DNA of 64,000 bases from Litorimonas sp. (GTDB taxonomy: Bacteria > Pseudomonadota > Alphaproteobacteria > Caulobacterales > Maricaulaceae). Of the stretch, positions 53,336 to 60,608 are shown piece by piece. The stretch spans positions 62,001 to 126,000 of the forward strand of contig JAPYSU010000002.1 of NCBI GenBank assembly GCA_029936425.1, in the 5' to 3' direction. The first letter of the stretch is position 1; each line of letters begins with the position of its first letter. The notes under the pieces are model-generated. The model searched no databases and was not told the origin of the DNA. It saw nothing but the letters and a program-made list of their open reading frames with translations. Position numbers and translations under genes: made by a program.

Positions 53336-53929
53336 ATGAAATATGATAACCCTCATATGAGCGAGTACTCGCCGCGTATGGGTAATGCTGTCTCGCGCTG
53401 GATAGGAAGTATGGGGCTCAAACTTGCCGGGTGGAAGCTGGTCGGGCAAATGCCCGATGTCCCGAAATTTGTCATTGTCGGCGTGCCTCATACCTCAAAT
53501 TGGGATGCAATTGTGGCATCACTTGCTATGCTCGCTTCGGGTTTCAAATATACTTTCCTGATCAAGAAAGAGTGGTTTTTCTGGCCTATGGGGCCGCTTT
53601 TCCGAGCCCTGGGAGGTTATCCGGTAGATCGGGGGAAAGGCAATAACGTGGTTGATCAGGTCGTTGCTCTCTTCGAAAGCGAGGAAAAGGTGTGTATCGG
53701 GTTTCCTCCGGAAGGCACGCGCTCAAAAGTTGAAAAATATAAATCAGGCTATCTCCGCGCGGCTTACGCCGCCGATGTGCCTGTTTTCATTTGTGCTTTT
53801 GACGGGCCCGGGAAACGCGTTGTCCTAGACCGTCTCTTCCCACTGACAGGCAATCTGAAAAAAGACAATATGGCGCTTAAAGCCTATGTCGATGCCAATT
53901 GGGTGGGAATTAACCCTGAGCGGCAATAA
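53336..53929 (+). CDS. Lysophospholipid acyltransferase family protein, tandem copy 2
   Basis: A 197-residue paralogue of the gene just upstream. It has HX4D in GVPHTSNWDAIV, then FPPEGTRSKVEKYKSGYLRAAY. The shared start PRMGNAVxRWIG and equal length show tandem duplication; divergence elsewhere suggests separate substrates. The second ATG at 53357 is also possible. It is 9 nt before the YdjM-like gene, so the three are one operon. Confidence 0.88.
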   Translation: MKYDNPHMSEYSPRMGNAVSRWIGSMGLKLAGWKLVGQMPDVPKFVIVGVPHTSNWDAIVASLAMLASGFKYTFLIKKEWFFWPMGPLFRALGGYPVDRGKGNNVVDQVVALFESEEKVCIGFPPEGTRSKVEKYKSGYLRAAYAADVPVFICAFDGPGKRVVLDRLFPLTGNLKKDNMALKAYVDANWVGINPERQ

Positions 53930-53938
53930 CGGCAAAAG

Positions 53939-54535
53939 ATGAATTCTCCGACCCATTCCCTTCTCGCTCTCGCCTTGCTTTCTAAAAAAGGGCAGACAAA
54001 ACGAAATTGGGCGGTATTTATCGGTTCGGTTGTTCCGGATTTGGCCATTTACCTCTGGGCGCCCTATCAACGATTTGTAAATGGAGTCTCCGGCGCGGAA
54101 ATGTGGCGCGAGCTTTATTTCCAGCCGCCAATGCAAAACTTGATCGCATTTTTCAATTCCATTCCAATTTATCTCGCTCTCGCTTTGATCGGCTGGTTAT
54201 CAAGGGCAAAAACCTTCGGGAAAGTTCTTCTGTTTTTTGCTCTGGCGGCGCTTATTCATATGGCAACGGACATGCCCGTCCATTCGGAAGACGCTTATCG
54301 TCATTTCTGGCCGCTTACAGATTGGAGATTTTATTCACCTTTATCCTATTGGGATTTGTCTCATCATGCGGGCTGGGTCAGTGTCTTCGAAGCTATAATT
54401 GCGCTTGTCAGTATAATTATTTTGTGGAAGCGTTTTCCAAAGCTCTGGGTAAAACTTCTGCTCAGCATATTGGCTCTGTTCTATATCGCATTTCAAGTCA
54501 TGATGATTGTAGCGCACCTCCAGATTTCAGGCTAA
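53939..54535 (+). CDS. YdjM/DUF457-like membrane protein
   Basis: A 198-residue membrane protein with about four helices. NSPTHSLLALALL at the start, GSVVPDLAIYL, and HMATDMPVHSEDAYRHFWPLTDW carry the His/Asp residues of the LexA-binding, metal-dependent hydrolase-like family. Relatives in Alphaproteobacteria are often mislabelled as cobalamin proteins. The biochemical function is not established. It lies 9 nt after the acyltransferase pair and 9 nt before ruvX. Confidence 0.8.
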   Translation: MNSPTHSLLALALLSKKGQTKRNWAVFIGSVVPDLAIYLWAPYQRFVNGVSGAEMWRELYFQPPMQNLIAFFNSIPIYLALALIGWLSRAKTFGKVLLFFALAALIHMATDMPVHSEDAYRHFWPLTDWRFYSPLSYWDLSHHAGWVSVFEAIIALVSIIILWKRFPKLWVKLLLSILALFYIAFQVMMIVAHLQISG

Positions 54536-54544
54536 GCGCCCGCT

Positions 54545-54997
54545 ATGGCATTTATCACTCTAGAAGATTTAGCCGATACCCAAGGCGCATTGCTCGGCGT
54601 TGACCCCGGCACGAAAACATTCGGTCTTTCGATCAGTGACCGGACCCGATTAATCTCCACGCCTCTGCTGACAATTCAGCGAACCAAATTTTCCGTAGAC
54701 GGCGTGTCCCTTTTGAAGATTTTTCACGAGAATGAGTGTGCGGCGCTTGTTGTTGGCTTGCCTATAAATATGGACGGCAGTCGAGGTCCGCGGGCCCAAT
54801 CCGTTCAGGACTTCTGTATCAACCTCATGAAAGTTGACGATATTCCCATTTTTCTTTGGGATGAACGCCTCTCAACCATGGCAGTCACCCGCACCATGCT
54901 CTCCGATGACATGTCCCGCGCCAAACGGGCTAAAAATGTCGATAAAATGGCCTCTGCCTATATTTTACAAGGTGTGCTGGATCGCCTGCGTCGATGA
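54545..54997 (+). CDS. ruvX: Putative Holliday junction resolvase / pre-16S rRNA nuclease
   Basis: A 150-residue YqgF/RuvX-type RNase H-fold nuclease. The first acidic site is LLGVDPGTKTFGLSISD, then VVGLPINMDGSRG, WDERLST and NVDKMASAYILQGVLD, giving the catalytic Asp/Glu/Asp set. In E. coli YqgF matures the 5' end of 16S rRNA. It precedes pyrB as in many Alphaproteobacteria. Confidence 0.93.
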   Translation: MAFITLEDLADTQGALLGVDPGTKTFGLSISDRTRLISTPLLTIQRTKFSVDGVSLLKIFHENECAALVVGLPINMDGSRGPRAQSVQDFCINLMKVDDIPIFLWDERLSTMAVTRTMLSDDMSRAKRAKNVDKMASAYILQGVLDRLRR

Positions 54998-55058
54998 GTT
55001 AGACTTTGACTCTTTTTTGAGCGCGCCGTAAGACCACAAAAATCGTGAGAAGGGCTCT

Positions 55059-56057
55059 ATGTCTTTGGCCGCAGACGACACAATTTTGGGACAGGCAACC
55101 CGCGACTATCCGTTTACCAAACGGCATTGTCTTTCCGTTTCCGACTTTCACCGCGTTGATATTGAAAACCTGTTGCGCCTGGGCGAGCATTATCTGAATT
55201 TGGACGTTCAGAAATCCCCTGACCGATCCGTATTATCTGGCAAAACGCTTATCAATCTGTTTTTTGAAAACTCCACGCGGACGGAAAAAAGTTTTGAATT
55301 AGCCGGGAAGCGGCTTGGAGCCGATGTTATCTCCATGCAGGTCGCCAGTTCGTCCATCAAAAAAGGCGAAACGCTTCTCGATACAGCCGCGACCCTTAAT
55401 GCGATGAATCCTGACCTGCTTGTTATCCGGCACAGCGCTTCCGGCGCCCCGTCTCTCCTCGCGCAAAAAGTGGGCTGCTCTGTCATCAATGCTGGAGATG
55501 GAATGCACGCCCATCCTACACAGGCGCTGCTAGATGCCCTCACCCTTCGACAAGCTTTTCCGGAAGGGCTCGACGGTCTGCGTATCGCTATTTGCGGCGA
55601 CATTCTTCACTCCCGCGTTGCCCGTTCTGATGTGGCCCTGTTCAATATGTTGGGTGCGGAAGTCCGTCTCGTCGGACCGCCAACCCTTGTCCCTCTGGAT
55701 GCGGATATGTGGGGCGCGGAAGTCTTTCACGATATGGAAACCGGGCTTCAGGGATGCGATGTGGTGATGATGCTTCGATTGCAACTTGAGCGCATGAGCG
55801 GGGCCTTCGTCCCGTCCAAACGAGAATATTTTCATTATTACGGACTAGACCGCAAAAAACTGGACTTTGCCAAAGCCAATGCTTTCGTGATGCATCCCGG
55901 CCCAATGAACCGCGGCGTCGAAATTAGCTCGGAGATGGCGGATGACCCTGAAGTCAGTTTGATCACACGGCAAGTCGAATCCGGCGTCGCGATGCGAATG
56001 GCTATTCTGCACGCCTTGGCAGAAGCCCAGCCGGTGAATAACGGGGCCGTATCATGA
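55059..56057 (+). CDS. pyrB: Aspartate carbamoyltransferase catalytic subunit
   Basis: A 332-residue ATCase catalytic chain. The carbamoyl-phosphate site is STRT at 72-75 (FFENSTRTEKSFE), and HPTQALLDALTL and MHPGPMNRGVEI are in place. It makes carbamoyl-aspartate in pyrimidine synthesis. AAGGG lies before the ATG. It overlaps the dihydroorotase-like gene by ATGA, and no pyrI subunit is present, consistent with class A ATCases that bind a dihydroorotase homologue. Confidence 0.96.
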   Translation: MSLAADDTILGQATRDYPFTKRHCLSVSDFHRVDIENLLRLGEHYLNLDVQKSPDRSVLSGKTLINLFFENSTRTEKSFELAGKRLGADVISMQVASSSIKKGETLLDTAATLNAMNPDLLVIRHSASGAPSLLAQKVGCSVINAGDGMHAHPTQALLDALTLRQAFPEGLDGLRIAICGDILHSRVARSDVALFNMLGAEVRLVGPPTLVPLDADMWGAEVFHDMETGLQGCDVVMMLRLQLERMSGAFVPSKREYFHYYGLDRKKLDFAKANAFVMHPGPMNRGVEISSEMADDPEVSLITRQVESGVAMRMAILHALAEAQPVNNGAVS

Positions 56058-57319
56058 GCGCCCTGTCAATTATAAATGCCCGCCTTATAGATCCGGGCTC
56101 TGGCCGCGACGAAGAAGGCGGTCTTATCTGTGAAGACGGCAAGATTATAGAATTGGGCGACATCATTCCACGCGGCGACATAGTTGATGCTCGTGGCCAC
56201 ATCTTGGCGCCGGGTTTGATTGATATGAGAGTGCGAACGGGTGAGCCAGGCCTGGAAAATCGGGAAACACTCTTAACTGCGTCCAAGGCGGCCGTCGCGG
56301 GCGGCGTGACCTCGATTGTTCTCATGCCTGAAACCGATCCAGTGATAGATGACATTTCCCTAGTGGATTATCTTATCCGCAAAGGGATGGACCTGCCCGT
56401 TGATATTCATATTGCCGGGGCCTTAACAAAGAAGCTGGACGGCAAAAGCCTTACTGAAATTGGACTTATGCGAGAAGCAGGCGCCGTACTGTTTTCCAAT
56501 GGCTCAGAGCCTATCCGAGACGCCCAAACAATGCGCCGCCTCATGTCTTACGCGGCCAATTTTAACGCCCTGATTGCCAATCGGGCTGTCGAGCCCAGCT
56601 TGTCAGAGGGAACCGTTGCGCATGAAAGCAATTTGTCTTCTCGTCTCGGATTAAACGCTGCACCAGCCATATCGGAGCGCATCATGGCGGAACGAGACAT
56701 TGCCTTGGCTGAACTGACGGGCGGGAGGCTTTTAATTGACCTCATTTCCTCCAAAGATGCGCTTGAAGCCGTCAAAACCGCCAAAGCCAAGGATCTGGAT
56801 GTTTATTCTTCCGTTTCCATCAATCACCTTTGTTTGAACGAAGTGGATATTGGAGATTACCGCAGTTTCGCCAAGCTTGACCCGCCTCTTCGCGAAGAAA
56901 GCGACCGTTTAGCGCTTATAGAAGGCGTCAATCGAGGCGAGATCGATGTCATTGTCTCGGATCACGACCCACGGCCAGCTGGCGAAAAACGCCTCCCCTA
57001 TTCCGAGGCCGCTCCCGGCGCGGTTGGACTGGAACTGTTACTTGCCGCGGGGCTTTCGCAAGTAGCTGAAGGTCATCTGGATTTAATAGCGTTTCTGGCC
57101 GCAGTAACATGTCATCCAGCAGAACTGCTGGGACTCGAGACGGGACGGCTCCAACAAGGCGCGCCGGCAAACCTCGTTCTTATCGACGCCAATAAACCCT
57201 GGGTCTGTGAAAGTAGCCAATTAAAGAGCCGATCAAAGAATACACCCTTTGACGGAAGGCGTTTGACAGGTCGGGCCGTTAAAACGTTTTATCAGGGACG
57301 TGAAGTTTTCAGCCTCTAA
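56054..57319 (+). CDS. pyrC: Dihydroorotase homologue, probably non-catalytic
   Basis: A 421-residue amidohydrolase-fold protein with class I dihydroorotase architecture but missing metal ligands. The canonical DxHxHxREPG is here D57-M-R-V-R-T-G-E-P-G, so both histidines are Arg (59, 61) and the substrate arginine is Gly63. The later histidine positions (IANRAVEPSLSEG and LLIDLISSKDALE regions) are also replaced, while SDHDPR keeps the base Asp. It likely serves as structural partner of PyrB, as pseudo-dihydroorotases of Pseudomonas do; a true enzyme must be elsewhere. It overlaps pyrB by 4 bp. Confidence 0.9.
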   Translation: MSALSIINARLIDPGSGRDEEGGLICEDGKIIELGDIIPRGDIVDARGHILAPGLIDMRVRTGEPGLENRETLLTASKAAVAGGVTSIVLMPETDPVIDDISLVDYLIRKGMDLPVDIHIAGALTKKLDGKSLTEIGLMREAGAVLFSNGSEPIRDAQTMRRLMSYAANFNALIANRAVEPSLSEGTVAHESNLSSRLGLNAAPAISERIMAERDIALAELTGGRLLIDLISSKDALEAVKTAKAKDLDVYSSVSINHLCLNEVDIGDYRSFAKLDPPLREESDRLALIEGVNRGEIDVIVSDHDPRPAGEKRLPYSEAAPGAVGLELLLAAGLSQVAEGHLDLIAFLAAVTCHPAELLGLETGRLQQGAPANLVLIDANKPWVCESSQLKSRSKNTPFDGRRLTGRAVKTFYQGREVFSL

Positions 57320-57328
57320 TCTTTCAAG

Positions 57329-57676
57329 TTACGAAGAGGTGGCACCGGGCTTCGTAACGCCAGCCTTTTCAAGTTCTTTCGGCATTTGGCCGGTTAGAAA
57401 ACAGAAAAACATCTTAAAATCACTGATAAATGACCAGAATGGATAGGTGAAAGTCGCAGGCCGGTTCTTCTCGACGGTCGCATGGCTCATCCAGGCAAAG
57501 AAATACCCAGCGACAAGCATAAGGGGTAACATCCACCAACGGGCGGTAAATATCGCAAAAACCAAAATTCCAAGTCCGATCGCGGTCCCGACATAATGCC
57601 AGCCCCGGGTTGCGGGTTTGGAGTGTTCACGCAAATAAAAGGGCCAAAACTCTGAATATGTCTTAATAGCTTTCAT
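57329..57676 (-). CDS. DUF962/Mpo1-like membrane protein
   Basis: A 115-residue protein. FWPFYLREHSKPATRGWHYVGTAIG at the start and MSHATVEKNRPATFTYPFWSFISDFKMF later carry the conserved His residues of the Mpo1/DUF962 family, with two hydrophobic helices between. Yeast Mpo1 is an Fe(II) dioxygenase in alpha-oxidation of 2-hydroxy fatty acids; the bacterial role is assumed, not shown. ATG at 57676 has AGGAG 8 nt upstream. It converges on the pyrC homologue with a 9-bp gap. Confidence 0.87.
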   Translation of the reverse strand: MKAIKTYSEFWPFYLREHSKPATRGWHYVGTAIGLGILVFAIFTARWWMLPLMLVAGYFFAWMSHATVEKNRPATFTYPFWSFISDFKMFFCFLTGQMPKELEKAGVTKPGATSS

Positions 57677-57719
57677 GGGCTTCACTCCTAAAATCAGTTT
57701 TTAAGAATAGCACGACTTA

Positions 57720-57880
57720 CGTCACTTGGCTATTCACAGGAAACGAGGTGAATCAAAACTAAACTTTCTGACTTATTTTAAGAAATTCTTTACCTTGGTC
57801 ATTAATAAAGAAGTTGTCTCCCACGAGACAACCCAATTTTCACCTAATACCTTCGGGAGCCTCTGCGCTCCCTTTTTTTT
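57720..57880 (+). ncRNA. Candidate small RNA ending in a strong terminator
   Basis: No convincing gene lies upstream of the terminator at 57855-57880 on this strand. A perfect 8-bp stem-loop GTTGTCTC-ccac-GAGACAAC (57813-57832) precedes it. The 5' end is a guess and no clear promoter is seen. Confidence 0.35.
57855..57880 (+). terminator. Strong intrinsic terminator with no gene upstream
   Basis: GGGAGC-ctctgc-GCTCCC followed by eight T. Its orientation does not fit the DUF962 gene (minus strand), so it ends an unannotated plus-strand transcript or read-through from the pyr genes. Confidence 0.8.
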
Positions 57881-58002
57881 CGACTACAACACAACAGAGA
57901 AGAAATATCAGCTAATGTGATATTTCTCGCATTTTTATCGAAAATCAGACTTGTCTGTTGACCCAATATACTGTTACAGAGCGCGCCTACCGAGACTGGT
58001 GA

Positions 58003-58078
58003 TCCGCAATAGCTCAGTTGGTAGAGCAGCTGACTGTTAATCAGCTTGTCGCAGGTTCGAGTCCTGCTTGCGGAGCCA
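58003..58078 (+). tRNA. tRNA-Asn(GUU)
   Basis: A 76-nt tRNA with encoded CCA. The acceptor TCCGCAA/TTGCGGA, D-arm GCTC-AGTTGGTA-GAGC, anticodon loop CTGTTAA with GTT, and T-arm GCAGG-TTCGAGT-CCTGC are all perfect. Confidence 0.98.
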
Positions 58079-58194
58079 TCCTTTCCCCCTCATTCCAAAA
58101 ATTAACCTTGCGACCAGCAGCGGACGTTTCTGTCATTTCGGGGCGCGGAGCGAACCCGGAAGGCCGAGGGGTTGTGAGCCCTCCCTGCAACTTC

Positions 58195-58354
58195 GTCATT
58201 GCAAGACCCCGTTCTTGCAATCCATCTGCTACCGTTCACAGCGAATAAGAAGGTGGCAATTTTGGTGATATTTGAGGACATGGTGACCCCCTGGACACGT
58301 TCAATGAATGGTAAGCTTAGGGAGATGGATTACAAGAACAAGTCTTGTAATGAC
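58195..58354. repeat. Pair of inverted ~32-bp palindromic repeat units
   Basis: Unit 1 at 58195-58227 (begins GTCATTGCAAGA, ends TTGCAATCCATCT) and unit 2 at 58323-58354 are inverted copies with a few differences, separated by 95 bp. Each unit is itself a near-palindrome. A related unit starting GTCATTTCGGGG lies just before at about 58133. The GTCATTGC...GCAATCC form resembles interspersed repeats known from Alphaproteobacteria. Confidence 0.7.
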
Positions 58355-58443
58355 GGTATTGATTAGAGCATCACCCAAGCGCTCTGTCCCACTGCCCATC
58401 TTGGGGTCAGCCTTTGCGTTCGTCCTTGAATAAAATGGACTGC

Positions 58444-58735
58444 CCGCGTGGTGATCTCCGCGATGGAGACCAAGGGGAATATGTTTTACGCGGCTCTCAC
58501 CACGCGGCGGCGGTTTATATCGCAGCGGCCTTGTAGCGATCCTCCTGTGTCGGAGGTCGTCCGCAGTCTAAGGTCTCGGTCTCTCTCCGATCGTCTGGAG
58601 AAGAGGTTAGAGCCTCGAGCGTCAGGCACGCGCCTTGATAGACCCGGATCCGTCCCCCGCCGTCGCAAGGGCCTCTCAGTCCCACCGTCCGTAACACCAA
58701 CACGCCACGCTAGCACGCCTGTCCGTGTGTCCGGA
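58444..58735 (+). ncRNA. Candidate structured RNA (strand uncertain)
   Basis: CCGCGTGGTGA (58444-58454) pairs with TCACCACGCGG (58497-58507), enclosing TCTCC/GGAGA; further stems are CCTCC/GGAGG at 58541-58556 and TCTCC/GGAGA at 58584-58601. I find no RNase P, SRP or tmRNA signature. The G+C-rich, hairpin-dense make-up in a non-coding gap suggests a folded RNA, but this is unproven. Confidence 0.3.
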
Positions 58736-58796
58736 ACAATTTTGTTTGACCGAAACAGAAATCGATAAAATCGATTTCCGGTTCAATCAAAATTGT
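58736..58796. repeat. Long imperfect palindrome
   Basis: ACAATTTTG...CAAAATTGT outer arms, imperfect TTTGACCG/CGGTTCAA middle, and a perfect inner stem GAAATCGAT-aaa-ATCGATTTC (58758-58778). It could be a REP/MITE-like element or a strong RNA hairpin bounding the region to its left. Confidence 0.6.
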
Positions 58797-59059
58797 CAGA
58801 GCCGGGGCAACGCCCCGTCAAAAACAACATCTAAAACATAGCTTGCTTTGGACGGGTGGGGACGCATCTCTGAAAGAAAATTATAAGTCGCTGCAATAAT
58901 TGGATAATTTAGTGGGCCGAACACCACTTAACTGCGGATTAAGTTTCACGAGGCGAAAAAAGAGTTTCGCCGTGAGCGGCATCCGCCGCGAGGAAGTTCT
59001 TTTGGGGATATCTTGTCCCACGCCTAATTTGACACTTTTTCTTCAACTTTCTCATTTTC

Positions 59060-59494
59060 TTAATCAAAACTAATCGCCCCAACCGATAAAATAGTTCCTT
59101 CAAGATTTATTGTTATATTTATCGCCAAGCCATCAAAATTAATGTCCATTTGGACATCGCCATCCTGGTAGATAATTTGATCATCACAAGTAAATTTTGC
59201 TTTCTCCAATCCAAACCGATTCACGATTTCTACAATAGCTAAGGCAAGGTGTTTTCCTATAATGTTAGTTTCAACAACGAAGGTCTGACGGCATCTAACT
59301 GAGTCAATAATGCCATGTGTAACGCAGAGAGAGAATGCTTCATCTCTACTAGTGAAGGAATGAGTAATTTCTTCACCAGATCTCATACTTAGGTCATTTT
59401 CAACGTAGTGCTTTTCAAAAAAATTCGGAAAGTCATCAACCTTCGAATTTAATAAATATGGTCCCACTTTTTTGCCCGGTTTCCACCATGTCAT
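59060..59494 (-). CDS. Orphan 144-aa acidic protein
   Basis: A 144-residue soluble protein I do not recognise. It starts WWKPGKKVGPYLL and ends with alternating hydrophobic/acidic strands (DGDVQMDINFDGLAINITINLEG), suggesting an alpha+beta fold. Codon use is clearly more AT-rich than in neighbours, indicating transfer. Its ATG overlaps the stop of a 40-codon basic frame (ATGA). Size, acidity and setting would suit an immunity protein or antitoxin, but this is a guess. There is no signal peptide. Confidence 0.65.
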   Translation of the reverse strand: MTWWKPGKKVGPYLLNSKVDDFPNFFEKHYVENDLSMRSGEEITHSFTSRDEAFSLCVTHGIIDSVRCRQTFVVETNIIGKHLALAIVEIVNRFGLEKAKFTCDDQIIYQDGDVQMDINFDGLAINITINLEGTILSVGAISFD

Positions 59495-59613
59495 CGTTTT
59501 CTAGTCCTAGAGTATTCAACAACTTTTTTAGCTTTATCAGCATTTTTCTTTATATTTTGAACCTTTGCGTTTATTTTTCTTTTTGAAGTCTATCGCACTT
59601 TTTACTTGTCAAT
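59491..59613 (-). CDS. Small basic protein (40 aa) coupled to the orphan gene
   Basis: Read directly: TTG at 59613 to TGA at 59491, strongly Lys/Arg-rich with a helical run (VQNIKKNADKAKKVVEY). A stop stands just upstream, so it is either a tiny gene or the remaining 3' end of a longer lost gene. ATGA overlap with the 144-aa gene shows they form one unit. An AGGT lies about 8-11 nt before the TTG. Confidence 0.4.
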
Positions 59614-59752
59614 TTAAGTTACCTATTTTCTTTTCCGCAGCAGTCCGGTTACGGTCGTCGCGCCCCCGTTCAGAGAGCCGGAGACCCCCGTGGGCTGATC
59701 ACGGTCATGATAAAGTCCATTATTTCAAAACTATGGCACTCTGAAAATGCGC

Positions 59753-60607
59753 TTATTTTAGCAAAGCCAACCCATATTGCGCCCGGGGATGGAAAACGGG
59801 GCTGATTTTGTTGGCTTTTTCAAATAGAAGTTTGGCGAGATCGATTTCATTTTGACTCAACGCTATAAATGCGCCGTCCGTTAGGAAGTCTGCTGCGCGG
59901 TCAGACTCGATATTGTCCAGGGCTTTGATATAATCACCCTCAAGCAGCAGAGCCAATCGGTAATTGTTGTTAAATCGAGGCTCTTCAGGGGCAGCGTTTT
60001 GCGCACGGAAGAGGAGCGATGCGGCACGTTTCGTATTCCCCTGTTTTAACTCCAGCATTCCAAGATTATTCAAAAAAACGCCAGGGTTTTGACCGAGGGT
60101 TTCAGCTTTTCGATAAGCCAGTCTGGCTGCCGAATAGTTACCGTTTTCCACCAGGGTTTTGGCATAGAGATTAAACAATCTGGGATCAGGCGTATTTTCA
60201 ACCGCCGTTTTCAGAAACGGTTCTCTGGCTTTGGTTTTCATGTTCAAAGCCTCAGCCAGTATCTCAATACGTTTTAAAGCTTTGGACTGAACGGGAGACG
60301 CCTCCAAAAGTTCAAGCGCGGCTTCGGGGCGAGACAAGGCAATATAAGTCTCTGCTAGTCCCGTAACGGCGGATTCCAGCGTGGGGTCGTATTTCACAAT
60401 AAGAGAAAACAAACGAACGGCTTTTTGATAATCCTGAAGTTCATAAAGTTTTTTCGCTTCAATGAGTGTTTGCAAGAGCCCTAACTCATCGGTGGAATTG
60501 CTTTCATAGGCTCTGATTTCAGGCGCAGGGTTTCCGATCTCTGATGCGTGAGAGACGGGAAAGGGCGCCATAAGGGCGGCGATTAAGATGAAAATAAACC
60601 TCATCAT
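59753..60607 (-). CDS. tadD: TPR protein of the Tad pilus operon (TadD-like)
   Basis: A 284-residue exported protein. The signal peptide covers residues 1-20 (FIFILIAALMAPFPVSHAS), and five to six TPR repeats follow from about residue 45 (LYELQDYQKAVRLFSLIVKYDP; VFLNNLGMLELKQGNTKRAASLLFRAQNAAP divided between repeats). TadD proteins are pilotins or scaffolds needed for Flp pilus assembly, often lipoproteins, but no lipobox is seen here. ATG at 60607 lies 1 nt after the tadC stop region, so the genes are coupled. Assignment as TadD rests on position after tadC plus TPRs. Confidence 0.83.
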   Translation of the reverse strand: MMRFIFILIAALMAPFPVSHASEIGNPAPEIRAYESNSTDELGLLQTLIEAKKLYELQDYQKAVRLFSLIVKYDPTLESAVTGLAETYIALSRPEAALELLEASPVQSKALKRIEILAEALNMKTKAREPFLKTAVENTPDPRLFNLYAKTLVENGNYSAARLAYRKAETLGQNPGVFLNNLGMLELKQGNTKRAASLLFRAQNAAPEEPRFNNNYRLALLLEGDYIKALDNIESDRAADFLTDGAFIALSQNEIDLAKLLFEKANKISPVFHPRAQYGLALLK

Positions 60608-60608
60608 A

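Larger units (their letters stand above)
58079..59059. other. Palindrome-rich non-coding region downstream of tRNA-Asn
   Basis: About 980 bp with no credible gene; the open frames present are Arg-rich and mutually overlapping, as expected of GC-rich non-coding DNA. It holds repeats at 58195-58354, paired arms at 58444-58507, several short hairpins (58541-58556, 58584-58601), the long palindrome at 58736-58796, CGGGGC/GCCCCG at 58803-58817 and a hairpin at 58947-58974. The part 58441-58735 is visibly richer in G+C than its surroundings. Confidence 0.6.

Noticed and set aside
57726..57920. 64-codon frame
   Set aside because: Runs through the hairpin and terminator; composition is not coding-like.
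58448..58768. 106-codon Arg-rich frame and two antisense frames
   Set aside because: Arg/Ser-rich in all phases, as expected from G+C-rich palindromic DNA; no domain, no ribosome site.
58441..58800. tmRNA, RNase P RNA or SRP RNA
   Set aside because: No tag reading frame or TTCGANTCC/CCA end, no GAGGAAAGTC block, and no GGAAGGAAGCAGC-type SRP core on either strand.
59640..59752. Short minus-strand frame (ends GLLRKRK)
   Set aside because: No start codon after an in-frame stop and only about 35 codons; could be the remnant of a lost gene but cannot be supported.
58003..59752. Complete integrative element at tRNA-Asn
   Set aside because: No integrase and no duplicated 3' end of the tRNA was found within the window.
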